Counted from the first letter of the stretch, positions 50,686 through 58,880 are shown. The stretch is DNA of 64,000 bases from Paractinoplanes polyasparticus (GCF_019710575.1 NZ_JAHWFK010000001.1:806001-870000), one strand, 5' to 3'. Notes: generated from the sequence alone by a model not told the origin. Translations and numbers: made by a program.

Positions 50686-51453
50686 ATGGGTGATGCTCGG
50701 TTCAGCCGAAGGCTTCTGTTCACCGCGGGCTCGGGGGTGCTCGGCGTGGCCGTGCTCTCCGCCTGCTCGGACTCCTCCTCGCCGTCGGGCGGGACGACGA
50801 GCCCGCCGGCGGGCGGGACGACGACTGCCCCACCGTCCGGCGCTGCGCCCTCGGGCTCGGCCGGCCCCGGCGCCTGGAAACGGGTCGACCTCTCCTTCGT
50901 CTCGGCGTACCTGCTCATCCGGGGCTCCGAGGCGGCAATCGTCGACCTGGGCGTGCCCGGCTCGGCCGACGCCATCGGCAAGGGGCTCACGGCAGCGGGC
51001 AGCGGCTTCTCCGCCGTACGCCATGTGGTGCTGACCCACAAGCACGACGATCACGCCGGCGGTCTCGGCGACGTCCAGCCGCAGGCCACCGGAGCCAAGT
51101 TCTACACGGGCGAGGCCGACGTCTCCTCGATCCAGTCGGCGCAGCCCCTGACCCCGCTGAAGGACGGCGACGAGGTCTTCGGACTGCAGGTGATCGGCAC
51201 GCCGGGCCACACCGCCGGGCACATCGCGATCTTCGACCCGTCGACCGGGACGCTGGTCGCCGGGGACGCGCTGCGCACCACCACCGACGGCCTGGTCGGC
51301 CCCGATCCGCAGTACAGCGAGGACATGACCACGGCCGCCGGTTCGATCAAGAAGCTGGCCGCCCTCGACGTGCGCACGATCCTGCCCGGCCACGGCGCCC
51401 CGATCAGCTCGAACGCCGCCGCGGCGCTGAAGCGGCTGGCCGCGACGGGCTGA
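50686..51453 (+). CDS. Exported MBL-fold metallohydrolase lipoprotein
   Basis: 255 residues. The N-terminus MGDARFSRRLLFTAGSG has twin arginines, and the hydrophobic core ends in a lipobox VLSAC (Cys27), so it is probably a Tat-exported lipoprotein, folded before export. A Ser/Pro/Gly/Thr linker follows (SPSGGTTSPPAGGTTTAPPSG). The metal site is complete: THKHDDHAGG, GTPGHTAGH, AGDAL and LPGHGAP. The substrate could be a lactone or thioester outside the membrane. This differs from the cytoplasmic MBL protein at 3876. Confidence 0.85.
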   Translation: MGDARFSRRLLFTAGSGVLGVAVLSACSDSSSPSGGTTSPPAGGTTTAPPSGAAPSGSAGPGAWKRVDLSFVSAYLLIRGSEAAIVDLGVPGSADAIGKGLTAAGSGFSAVRHVVLTHKHDDHAGGLGDVQPQATGAKFYTGEADVSSIQSAQPLTPLKDGDEVFGLQVIGTPGHTAGHIAIFDPSTGTLVAGDALRTTTDGLVGPDPQYSEDMTTAAGSIKKLAALDVRTILPGHGAPISSNAAAALKRLAATG

Positions 51454-51508
51454 GATCTGTTCATCTGCTGGTCGCTCACGTGTGCGCCCGAGATCGTAAA
51501 GTCGGCCG

Positions 51509-51970
51509 GTGACAACACGGAACGAAGACCTCCACCGCCGTCTCTCCGGCGCCGAGCAGGCTGCCGCCGAGCGGCACGCCGACTACGCCGAGGCCATCCG
51601 CGCCTCCTTCGACCGCCTGCGCAAGGGGCTCGAGTCCGCTCACGCCGGCCACCAGGTCGCCGACCAGGAATGGGCTGCCTATGTGGCCGGGCTCGACCGC
51701 GGCCTCGACGAGCTCCACCTGGAACTGGCGCACGCCGCCGATCTGCCCGCGGCCACGGGCAAGCTGCTCGTGCACGCCTCGAGGCTCGAGCTGGCCGGAT
51801 GGCGGCTGCGGTTCAGCGTGCCCGGCGCGGACGCGTCCGATTACGACGGCGTACGCGAAAGGCTGGCCGCCGCCGAGACCGAGGTGGACAGCTTTGCGGC
51901 CGGCGGCTCGTCCGCTCCGCAGGTGCACCGCAGGATCGACGACCTGCGCGACGGACGGGCAGACATTTAG
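51509..51970 (+). CDS. Hypothetical helical protein, 153 residues
   Basis: Starts at a GTG (VTTRNEDLHRRLSGAEQAAAERHADY). Most of the chain is predicted to be helical with heptad-like spacing (ADYAEAIRASFDRLRKGLESAHAGHQ, LDRGLDELHLELAHAADL) and later ERLAAAETEVDSFAAGGSSAPQVHRRIDDL. No membrane segment, signal or known motif is present. It follows the MBL lipoprotein by 55 bases on the same strand and may share its transcript. Confidence 0.65.
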   Translation: MTTRNEDLHRRLSGAEQAAAERHADYAEAIRASFDRLRKGLESAHAGHQVADQEWAAYVAGLDRGLDELHLELAHAADLPAATGKLLVHASRLELAGWRLRFSVPGADASDYDGVRERLAAAETEVDSFAAGGSSAPQVHRRIDDLRDGRADI

Positions 51971-52057
51971 TTTTCCCTTTCCGCCCGAGCCCACGACGCC
52001 CTTGATCCGGTAAATTGCGCCCGGCGCAGTTGCGCCGCGTATCCGAAAGGGCACACC

Positions 52058-53008
52058 ATGCGCCGGATCCTCGCCGCTGCCACCGCCGTCGTCCTGGTGC
52101 TCGCCGGCGCCGCATGCTCCGACGACAAGACGCCCGAGGCGACCGGCGGCACGAAGGTGAGCGTCGGCGTCATCCCGATCATCGACGTGGCGCCGATCTA
52201 TCTGGGCAAGAAGAAGGGCTTCTTCGCGAAGCGCGGCATCGAGCTCTCGCTCACCTCCGAGCAGGGTGGCGCGCCCATCGTCGAGGGAGTGCTCGGCGGG
52301 AAGTACCAGTTCGGCTTCAGCAACGTGACCTCGCTGATGGCCGCCCAGTCGGGCGGCGCGCCGCTGAAGGCGGTGGCCAGCGGCGTCGCCTCCAACGGCC
52401 GGGCCGGGCGCGACTTCTCGGCGATCGTGGTGACCGACGGCAGCCCGATCCGCTCGGCCCGCGACCTGGCGGGCAAGCGGATCGCGGTGAACACGCTGAA
52501 GAACCTCGGCGACACCACCGTGCGCCAGTCGGTGCGGCGGGCCGGCGGCGACGCGGGCAACCTGCGCTTCCAGGCCATGCCGTTCCCCGACATGCCGGGT
52601 GCGCTGCAGGCGGGCAAGGTGGACGCGGCGTGGGTGGTCGAGCCGGCGCTGAGCGCGGTGCTCACCCAGGGCGGGCAGATCCTGGCCTCGAACTTCGTCG
52701 ACACCGCGCCCGACCTGACCGTGGCGCTCTATTTCACCAGTCAGGGCACCATGGCCGCGAAGCCGAAGCTGGTCACCGACTTCACCGAGGCCATCAAGGA
52801 GTCGATGCGCTACGCGGCGGGCCACCCCGAGGAGGTGCGGGACGTCGTCGGCACGTACACCCAGATCAACGACACCGTCCGGATCGCGATGATCCTGCCC
52901 AGCTGGCCCGAGGACATCAACCGCCGCTCGCTGGAGCGCGTGGCGCTGCTGGGCGAGCGCGACGGCATCTTCACCAAGGCCCCGACCCTGGATCAGCTGC
53001 TGCCCTGA
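52058..53008 (+). CDS. ABC transporter substrate-binding lipoprotein (SsuA/NMT1-like)
   Basis: 316 residues. The signal MRRILAAATAVVLVLAGAAC ends at a lipobox with Cys20. The periplasmic-binding fold has VSVGVIPIIDVAPIYLGKKKGFFAKRGIELSL, GGAPIVEGVLGGKYQFGFSNVTSLM, RDLAGKRIAVNTLKNLGD and the late VDAAWVVEPALSAVL, the pattern of proteins that bind sulfonates, nitrate or pyrimidine precursors. No permease or ATPase gene is adjacent, so it may work with a transporter encoded elsewhere. The gene stands alone, with a ribosome site (GAAAGG) before the ATG. Confidence 0.88.
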   Translation: MRRILAAATAVVLVLAGAACSDDKTPEATGGTKVSVGVIPIIDVAPIYLGKKKGFFAKRGIELSLTSEQGGAPIVEGVLGGKYQFGFSNVTSLMAAQSGGAPLKAVASGVASNGRAGRDFSAIVVTDGSPIRSARDLAGKRIAVNTLKNLGDTTVRQSVRRAGGDAGNLRFQAMPFPDMPGALQAGKVDAAWVVEPALSAVLTQGGQILASNFVDTAPDLTVALYFTSQGTMAAKPKLVTDFTEAIKESMRYAAGHPEEVRDVVGTYTQINDTVRIAMILPSWPEDINRRSLERVALLGERDGIFTKAPTLDQLLP

Positions 53009-53093
53009 GTCTCGTCCGCCGGCGCCTCTGGTTGCCTGACCGGCCTGGCCCGAACGCCTGAATCGGCGCGGCCCGCTGCCGCATGATGGTCCG

Positions 53094-53855
53094 GTGCGGT
53101 ACCTGCTGCCGGCCGTGGCCGGCGCCGTGGTGCTCCTGCTGCTGACGCTGGCCGGCGTGCGCCTGCTCGGTGCGGCGGACGACGACGGGCCCCGGCCCGA
53201 CCAGGCCCGGCCCGGAACCGTGCTGCTCGTGCCCGGCTACGGCGGCAACCGCGCCGGGCTGAGCCGGCTGGCCGACCGCCTGCGGGCCGAGGGGCGCACG
53301 GCGACCGTGCTGACCCTGCCCGGCGACGGCACCGGCCGGCTCGAGGAGCAGGCCGACCTGCTCGACTCGGCCGCCCGCCAGGCGGTGACCGCCGGCGCGC
53401 CCTCGGTCGACGTGATCGGCTACTCGGCCGGCGGCGTGGTGACCCGGCTGTGGGTCGAGCGCCACGACGGGGCCGAGGTGGCTCGGCGGGTGGTCTCGCT
53501 GGGCTCGCCGCTGCACGGCACCCGGCTGGCCGGGCTGGGCGCGCGGTTCGGGGGCGCACAGTGCCCGCAGGCCTGTCAGGAGCTGGCGCCCGGCAGCGAC
53601 CTGCTGGACAGCATCGACGGCGCACTGCCGGGCGGGCTGCCCTGGCTGTCGATCTGGACCGAGAACGACGAGACCGTCCAGCCGCCCGACTCGGCCCGCC
53701 TGGACGGCGCCGTCAACCTGCCGTTGCAGAGCATCTGCCCGGCCGCGCGCACCGCCCACAGCGAACTGCCGACCGATCCGTACGTCACCGCCCTGGTCCT
53801 CGACGCCCTCGGCGCCGAACCATTGAGCGAGCCGCGAACCTGCCCCGCCGTCTGA
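53094..53855 (+). CDS. Membrane-anchored or secreted alpha/beta lipase-esterase
   Basis: 253 residues from a GTG. The hydrophobic N-terminus (LLPAVAGAVVLLLLTLAGVRLL) is a signal anchor. The hydrolase domain has VLLVPGYGGNRAGLSRLADRL (HG-like oxyanion strand) and the nucleophile elbow IGYSAGGVV with Ser111. WVERHDGAEVARRVVSLGSPLHGT follows, as in actinobacterial triacylglycerol lipases of the LipA type. The end (SICPAARTAHSELPTDP) carries the likely catalytic His, and CPQACQE may form a disulfide. It may act on lipids outside the cell. Confidence 0.85.
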   Translation: MRYLLPAVAGAVVLLLLTLAGVRLLGAADDDGPRPDQARPGTVLLVPGYGGNRAGLSRLADRLRAEGRTATVLTLPGDGTGRLEEQADLLDSAARQAVTAGAPSVDVIGYSAGGVVTRLWVERHDGAEVARRVVSLGSPLHGTRLAGLGARFGGAQCPQACQELAPGSDLLDSIDGALPGGLPWLSIWTENDETVQPPDSARLDGAVNLPLQSICPAARTAHSELPTDPYVTALVLDALGAEPLSEPRTCPAV

Positions 53856-53913
53856 CCACCGTGTCGCGCCACTAGCAGATGAGCGTTACCGGCGGGGGCG
53901 TGGCCACCCGGCC

Positions 53914-53938
53914 GAACGGGTCATCCGAATGACCGTTC
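53914..53938. terminator. Hairpin between the lipase and DUF6918 genes
   Basis: GAACGGGTCAT and ATGACCGTTC pair over ten bases with one bulged G and loop CCGA. It lies about 60 bases after the lipase stop and 120 before the DUF6918 start. It may be a terminator or part of the next promoter region; there is no T tract. Confidence 0.5.
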
Positions 53939-54057
53939 AGACCGAAGATCGTAGCCGGGGCGGGGCATCTGGCGAGACGGCAGAGGCAGGAGTTGAAAGT
54001 GATTCTGCATTGAGTAGTGTGCTCGCCGTTGTCCCGTGATGAGGAGCGCGTACACCC

Positions 54058-54504
54058 ATGGTTTTGAACCTTCTTGAGCTTTCCGACAACCCGGCCACCA
54101 AGGCTGCCATCGTCAAGGACGCCCAGGCGCTGGTCGAGGCCGAGCTCGCCGGCAAGTCGGGCATCTCCGCCGGCGCGGTGAAGCTTGCCTACAAGGCGGT
54201 CACCTCGTTCGCGCCGGGCTACTACGAGGAGACCCTGAACATCATGGTCCCGTCGATGCTGGAGCAGCTGCAGCCGTTCTGGACCGACTTCCGGGCCGCC
54301 GGCGGTGGCACCTTCGGTGACTACCTGGTCAAGCGCCAGGACGAGGTCACCCCGGCCATGCTGCTGGTCACCGACGACATGGCGAACGCCTCCGAGAAGG
54401 CCGTTGTCGTCAAGGCCTACAAGACCGTCCGCGGTGGCGCCTCGAAGCACATCGAGGCCGCTCTGCCGGCCCTCGGCGGCCTGGTGGAGAAGTACGCCGC
54501 CTGA
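54058..54504 (+). CDS. DUF6918 family protein
   Basis: 148 residues. All-helical, beginning MVLNLLELSDNPATKAAIVKDAQALVEAELAGKSGISAGAVKLAYKAV. FWTDFRAAGGGTFGDYLVKRQDEVTPAMLLVTDDMANASEK and AYKTVRGGASKHIEAALPALGGLVEKYA follow. This is the DUF6918 pattern common in actinobacteria, with no known function. It is probably cytoplasmic. The leading gap (53856-54057) includes TTGAAAGTGATTCTGCATTGAG, which may hold the promoter. A terminator follows the stop. Confidence 0.85.
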   Translation: MVLNLLELSDNPATKAAIVKDAQALVEAELAGKSGISAGAVKLAYKAVTSFAPGYYEETLNIMVPSMLEQLQPFWTDFRAAGGGTFGDYLVKRQDEVTPAMLLVTDDMANASEKAVVVKAYKTVRGGASKHIEAALPALGGLVEKYAA

Positions 54505-54519
54505 TCTGCCGCACGAAGA

Positions 54520-54552
54520 GAGCCGCGCCCGTCCGAGCGACGAGCGCGGCTC
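54520..54552. terminator. Bidirectional terminator between converging genes
   Basis: GAGCCGCGC and GCGCGGCTC form a perfect 9-bp stem with a 15-base loop. TCCCTTCT follows on the plus strand and CTTCGTG on the minus strand. It lies between the DUF6918 stop (54504) and the ABC-F stop (54560), so it can end both transcripts. Confidence 0.75.
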
Positions 54553-54559
54553 CCTTCTG

Positions 54560-56158
54560 TCAGGCCAGGCTGACCCGGCGGTCGATCCCGATCGCGTCCA
54601 GGAACCGCTCGTCGTGGCTGACGACCACAAACGCTCCCCGGTACGCCGTGAGGGCCGACTCGAGCCGGCCGACGCTCTCGAGGTCGAGGTTGTTGGTCGG
54701 CTCGTCGAGCAGCAGCAACTGAGGCGCAGGCTCGGCGAACAGCACGCACACCAGCGTCGCCCGCAGCCGCTCGCCGCCCGAGAGCATCCGCACCGGCAGA
54801 TGGGCCCGATCGCCGCGGAACAGGAACCGGGCCAGCAGGTTCATCCGCTCGGCGTCGGCCAGCGCCGGGGCCGAGCGGGCCAGGTTCTGCGCCACCGTCA
54901 GCTCGCCGTCGAGCAGGTCGAGGCGCTGCGACAGGTACGCCACCCGGCCCTCCGCCCGCGCGGCGGTGCCCGCGCTCGGCTGCTGGTCGCCGCTGATCAG
55001 GCGCATCAGCGTCGACTTGCCGGCGCCGTTCGGCCCGACCAGGGCGATCCGCTCCGGCCCACGGATGATCAGGTCGATGCCCGCGCCGGGGAAGACCGGC
55101 CGCCCGTCGTACGTGGCCTGCAGCCCCGTACCCGTGAAGACCGTGCGCCCGGCCGGCACCGCCGTTCCGGGCAGGTCGATGACGATCCGGTCACCCTGCC
55201 GGGCCGCCCAGCTCGCCTCGTCGTAGCGGGCCTGCGCATCGACCACCCGGGACGCGTGGACGTCGTTCGAGCGGGCCGCCGAGACCTGGGCGCTGTTCTT
55301 GAGGTTGCCCGCGTGGATCCGGGCCAGGCCCGCGCTGCCCAGGTTGCGGGCGGCGGTCGACTGCCGCCGGGCAGTGCGCTCACGGGCCTGCTGCATCTCC
55401 CGCTTCTGCCGTTTCAGGTCCTGCTCGGCGTTGCGCACCTGCCGTTCGGCGACCTCACGTTCGGCTTCCACGGCTTCCGCGTACGCGGTGAAGTTGCCCC
55501 CGTACCAGCGGACCTCACCGTGCTCGAGGGCGGCGATGCGGTCCATCTCGTCGAGCAACGCCCGGTCGTGGCTGACCACGAGCAGGCACCCGGCGAACGT
55601 CCGCAGCACCGCGGTGAGCCGCTCGCGGGCCTCGCCGTCGAGGTTGTTGGTCGGCTCGTCGAGCAGCAGCACGTCCGGCCGCTTGAGCAGTTGCGCGGCC
55701 AGCCCGAGCGACACCACCTGACCGCCGCTGAGCGTGCCGAGCCGCCGGTCGAGGGCCACGTCACCGAGGCCGAGCCGGTCGAGTTCGGCCCGGCTGCGCT
55801 CCTCGACGTCCCAGTCGGCGCCGACCGTGGCGAAGTGCTCCTCGGTGGCGTCGCCGGCCTCGATGGCGTGCAGCGCGGCGACCGTACGGTCGACCCCGAG
55901 CACCTGGGCGACCGACTGCTCCGAGGCGAAGGGCAGGTGCTGGGGCAGATAGCCGAGCACGCCGCCGACGGTGACCGTGCCGCCGGTGGGCGTCAGCTCG
56001 CCGGCGATCAGCCGCAGCAGCGTGGACTTGCCGGTGCCGTTGGCCGCGACCAGGCCGTTGCGCCCGGCCGGCGCCGACACCGTCAGGTCGTCGAAGACCG
56101 GGGTGTCGTCGGGCCAGGAAAAGGACAGGGAGGTGCAGACGACAAAAGCGTCGGACAT
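54560..56158 (-). CDS. ABC-F family ATPase (putative ribosome-protection type)
   Basis: 532 residues, two ATPase domains and no membrane segment. ABC-F proteins act on ribosomes, and some protect them from antibiotics. Domain 1 has an altered Walker A (AANGTGKST, where the first Gly of GxxxxGKST is Ala), signature LSGGQVVSLGLA and Walker B LLLDEPTNNLD. The arginine-rich interdomain linker (about 225-300) includes AEQDLKRQKREMQQARERTARRQ. Domain 2 has a normal Walker A (GPNGAGKST), LSGGERLRATL and LLLLDEPTNNLD. The start follows a nine-codon leader ORF and a terminator-like hairpin, an arrangement known for ribosome-controlled attenuators. Confidence 0.9.
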   Translation of the reverse strand: MSDAFVVCTSLSFSWPDDTPVFDDLTVSAPAGRNGLVAANGTGKSTLLRLIAGELTPTGGTVTVGGVLGYLPQHLPFASEQSVAQVLGVDRTVAALHAIEAGDATEEHFATVGADWDVEERSRAELDRLGLGDVALDRRLGTLSGGQVVSLGLAAQLLKRPDVLLLDEPTNNLDGEARERLTAVLRTFAGCLLVVSHDRALLDEMDRIAALEHGEVRWYGGNFTAYAEAVEAEREVAERQVRNAEQDLKRQKREMQQARERTARRQSTAARNLGSAGLARIHAGNLKNSAQVSAARSNDVHASRVVDAQARYDEASWAARQGDRIVIDLPGTAVPAGRTVFTGTGLQATYDGRPVFPGAGIDLIIRGPERIALVGPNGAGKSTLMRLISGDQQPSAGTAARAEGRVAYLSQRLDLLDGELTVAQNLARSAPALADAERMNLLARFLFRGDRAHLPVRMLSGGERLRATLVCVLFAEPAPQLLLLDEPTNNLDLESVGRLESALTAYRGAFVVVSHDERFLDAIGIDRRVSLA

Positions 56159-56178
56159 GAAGAGCTCCGTGAAGAAGG

Positions 56179-56203
56179 CCGCCGGGCCGTGTGGGCCGGG
56201 CGG
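56179..56203 (-). promoter_or_regulatory. Terminator-like attenuator hairpin in the ABC-F leader
   Basis: On the minus strand, CCGCCCGGCC pairs with GGCCCGGCGG across a CACAC loop, with one C-C mismatch in the middle of the stem. The stem is followed by CCTTCTTC. It lies 20 bases upstream of the ABC-F start and 33 bases after the leader ORF. The CCGGG at the end of the leader ORF can pair with the CCCGG inside this stem or with a closer CCCGG (about 56227-56231), giving mutually exclusive folds. Confidence 0.55.
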
Positions 56204-56235
56204 AAGACAGCGAGGGACGACGTGGACCGGGGACC

Positions 56236-56265
56236 TCACCCGGAGATGTCGTCGTCGCCTGCCAT
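56236..56265 (-). CDS. Nine-codon leader peptide upstream of the ABC-F gene
   Basis: ATG to TGA encodes MAGDDDISG. An AGGAG lies seven bases upstream of the ATG. The three Asp codons (GACGACGAC) belong to a 7-bp pairing (GACGACG, 56250-56256) with a downstream CGTCGTC (56216-56222), so a ribosome on the leader would disrupt it. This leader begins 36 bases after the GNAT gene stop. A ribosome stalled here could switch the downstream hairpin off; this is inference. Confidence 0.5.
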   Translation of the reverse strand: MAGDDDISG

Positions 56266-56300
56266 CTGCCTGCTCCTGCTCTCGGAAGACTGCGGCGAGT

Positions 56301-56993
56301 TTAGCTCGCGACCCGCCGGTACGCATGGAAATTGATGTCCCGCCGGTGCTGGAAGCCCATGGCGAGGTAGAGCCGGATCGCCCCGGTGTTGGTGCCCGCC
56401 GCGTGCAGGAACGGCGTCTCGCCGCGCTCGCGGACGGCCGCCGCGACCGCCCGGACCAGCCGGGCGGCCAGGCCCTGACCACGGAACGCGGGGTCGGTGC
56501 AGACGGCGCTGATCTCGGCCCAGCCCGGCGGGCGCATCCGCTCCCCCGCCATCGCGACCAGCGCGCCCTCGCGCCGGATGCCCAGATAGGTGCCGAGCTC
56601 GCGGGTGCGCGGCCCGAACGGCCCGGGTTTCGTGCGCGCCACGAGGTCGAGCATCTCGGGCACGTCCGCCGCGGTCAGCCGCACGGCCTCGGGGTCGGGC
56701 GCGGCGGTCAGATCTTCGCCGGTGAGCTGCACGCCGACGCCACCGCCGGTCCTTTCCCAACCGGGCATCGTGCCGTCGGCGGCGGCGGGCATCCACACCT
56801 CGCCGCCGGGACCGGCCAGCTCGGCCAGATCGGCCCAGGCGGCCGGGTCGGCGGCATCGGCCACGGCGGCGAACGGCGAGACGTCCGGCAGGTAGCGGGC
56901 AGCTCGGCCGCGCGCCTCGGCGAAGGTCTTCTGGCCGTGGGTCAGCGCCGTCCACGCGGGATTGTCGAGCACGGCCCGGTCCACGGTTGTCAT
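56301..56993 (-). CDS. GNAT family N-acetyltransferase
   Basis: 230 residues. The first half is unusual for GNATs (DRAVLDNPAWTALTHGQKTFAEARGRAARYLPDVSPFAAVADAADP). The acetyl-CoA fold starts near residue 100: VPEMLDLVARTKPGPFGPRT, LGIRREGALVAMAGERM, the loop AVCTDPAFRGQGLAARLV (Q/R-x-x-G-x-G/A) and LYLAMGFQHR at the end. It transcribes toward the ABC-F leader 36 bases away, so it may share the same promoter. The substrate could be a small amine, possibly an antibiotic, but nothing shows this directly. Confidence 0.85.
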   Translation of the reverse strand: MTTVDRAVLDNPAWTALTHGQKTFAEARGRAARYLPDVSPFAAVADAADPAAWADLAELAGPGGEVWMPAAADGTMPGWERTGGGVGVQLTGEDLTAAPDPEAVRLTAADVPEMLDLVARTKPGPFGPRTRELGTYLGIRREGALVAMAGERMRPPGWAEISAVCTDPAFRGQGLAARLVRAVAAAVRERGETPFLHAAGTNTGAIRLYLAMGFQHRRDINFHAYRRVAS

Positions 56994-57122
56994 GCGGTCT
57001 TTCCTATCGCGCGGACGGTGGGCCGCGCAGCGATTGTGAGCGGGCGCATAGCGCCTGTCTGCGATGCTCCGTGGCGGCCCCGAGCCGTATTCCGTCCCGC
57101 GTCGGACGCCGCCGGTCCGACG

Positions 57123-58082
57123 TCAGAGTATGAGGTGCACGTCGCCGAACTCGTGCCACCGGTAGCGCTCGCGCAATGCCTCGGCGTAGGCCGCCCGCAG
57201 TGCGTCCTCACCGGCCACGGCCGTGAGCATCTTGAGGTGTGAGGCACGCGGCTCGTGCAAGCCCGTGAGCAGCCCGTCGACCGACCGCACGACATGATCG
57301 GGCTCGATGACCAGCGAGGTCCAGCCCGATGCGGGCCCGGCGGCGGCCGATTCCAGCGCCCGCACCACCGTCGTCCCGACGGCGATCACGCGGTGCCCCG
57401 CCGACCGCACGTGGTTCATCAGGCGGACGGTCGACGCGGGGACCCGGTACCACTCCGGGTAGGGCGGCTCGTCGGCCTCGGGCGACGCCACCCCGGTGTG
57501 CAGGGTGACCGGCGCGACCAGCACGCCCCGGCCGGCCAGTTCAGCCAGCACCCGGCCGGTCAGCGGTCGCCCGGCGCTCGGCATCTCGGCGCTGCCGGGC
57601 TCGGTCGCGTACGCGTTCTGATAGACGTGCAACGGCCAGTCCCGGTCGGTGTAGCTGTAGCGGATCGGCCGCCCGTGCCGCGTCAGGTATTCCACGCGGC
57701 CCGCGCCGACCGCGGGGGTCGCCGCCCACAACCGCGCCGTGAACGGGCGGACCAGCGTCAGCGAGCCGCCCGGCACCTCGAGCCGGAGCCCGGCCCGGGC
57801 CGGGGCGTCGCGCACCTCGACCAGCCAGCTGCCGTCGGCCTGCTCGGTCGAGACGTGCAGGCGTACGCCCGAAGCGTCGATCGCCGACGGCAACGTCGCC
57901 GAGTTGTTGACCACCAGCAGGTCGCCCGGGCCGAGCAGGCGCGGCAGCTCGGTGAACCGGTGGTGGCTGATCGCGCTCCCCCGGCTCACCATCAGCCGGA
58001 CGCCGTCGCGGGTCAGGCCGCGGGCCTCCACCGGCTCGCGTGCCTCGAGTCCGGTCGGCAGCTCGAAGTCGACGACCGTCAT
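57123..58082 (-). CDS. queA: QueA-like S-adenosylmethionine:tRNA ribosyltransferase-isomerase
   Basis: 319 residues. QueA transfers the ribosyl part of SAM to preQ1 in tRNA, a late step toward queuosine. Landmarks are visible: VDFELPTGLEAREPVEARG, LTRDGVRLMVSR, HRFTELPRLLGPGDLLVVNNSATLPSA, then YLTRHGRPIRYSY, APVTLHTGVASPE, GHRVIAVGTTVVRALESAA and LLTGLHEPRASHLKMLTA. It is somewhat shorter than typical QueA (about 345 residues). Its ATG overlaps the SDR stop upstream by four bases, so it is the second gene of a coupled operon. No other queuosine gene is nearby, which leaves its real substrate open. Confidence 0.85.
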   Translation of the reverse strand: MTVVDFELPTGLEAREPVEARGLTRDGVRLMVSRGSAISHHRFTELPRLLGPGDLLVVNNSATLPSAIDASGVRLHVSTEQADGSWLVEVRDAPARAGLRLEVPGGSLTLVRPFTARLWAATPAVGAGRVEYLTRHGRPIRYSYTDRDWPLHVYQNAYATEPGSAEMPSAGRPLTGRVLAELAGRGVLVAPVTLHTGVASPEADEPPYPEWYRVPASTVRLMNHVRSAGHRVIAVGTTVVRALESAAAGPASGWTSLVIEPDHVVRSVDGLLTGLHEPRASHLKMLTAVAGEDALRAAYAEALRERYRWHEFGDVHLIL

Positions 58083-58759
58083 CGGGCGACGTACCTTCCC
58101 GAGGCCGGCCGCTCGTCGACCAGCTTCACGAAGTACGGCACGACCGTTTCCGGCAGCGGCCGATCCGAGATGTCCTCGCCGGGGAACGCCTCTTGCTGCA
58201 ACCGCGTCCGCAGGTCGCCCGGATCCACCGACCACACCCGCAGCTCCGGCTCCTCCTTGGCCAGCACCGCACTCGCGTGGTCGAGCGCGGCCTTCGCGGC
58301 GCCGTAACCACCCCAGCCCTCGTACGCCTCGACGGCCGCGTCGGAGCTGATGTTCAGCACGGCCCCGGCGTCCGAGAGCCGCAGCTGTGGCAGCACGAGC
58401 TGAGTCAGCGCGATCGGCGCGAGCACGTTGACCTCGAACGTCTCGAGCAGCGCGGGCAGCGGGAAGTCAGCCAGCGGGGGCGGCGGGCTGCCGCCCAACG
58501 TGGACGCGTTGTTCACCAGCAGGTCGGCCCCGCCGAGCTTCGAGGCGGCCTCGGCCAGTTCGGCGCGGTGGTCGTCGTCGACGACGTCGCCCGCTATCGC
58601 CACCACGGTTGTCACCCGGCCGAGTTCCGCGGCCACCACCTCCAGGTCCTTTCCGGTACGGGCATCGATGACCAGGGCCCAACCGGCGCCGGCCAGCGTG
58701 CGGGCGAGGGCGGCGCCGAGCCCCTGGGAAGCGCCGGTGATCACGGCTGTGTTCGTCAT
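58079..58759 (-). CDS. Short-chain dehydrogenase/reductase coupled to queA
   Basis: 226 residues. TGASQGLG at residues 9-16, NNAS at strand 4, Ser in NISSDAAVE, and Tyr/Lys in YGAAK form the full SDR set. ISDRPLPETVVPYFVKLVDERPASGRYV is a longer C-terminal end. The stop overlaps the QueA-like start (ATGA on the minus strand), so the two are translated together; a functional link is likely but unknown. It is divergent from the sensor kinase gene. Confidence 0.9.
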   Translation of the reverse strand: MTNTAVITGASQGLGAALARTLAGAGWALVIDARTGKDLEVVAAELGRVTTVVAIAGDVVDDDHRAELAEAASKLGGADLLVNNASTLGGSPPPPLADFPLPALLETFEVNVLAPIALTQLVLPQLRLSDAGAVLNISSDAAVEAYEGWGGYGAAKAALDHASAVLAKEEPELRVWSVDPGDLRTRLQQEAFPGEDISDRPLPETVVPYFVKLVDERPASGRYVAR

Positions 58760-58880
58760 GCCCCGACCCTGCCCGCTCCGGCGGCCCGCGGCGTCGGACC
58801 CAGGTCGCCTCTTGAGCACGACCTTGGTCCTAGGACCGTGGCCCGAGGCGGCCGGCCCAGCTCGTGGCTATGGTGGGCCC

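Noticed and set aside
54520..54552. Operator for the DUF6918 gene
   Set aside because: It lies between two converging stop codons with pyrimidine-rich sequence on one side, which fits a shared terminator better.
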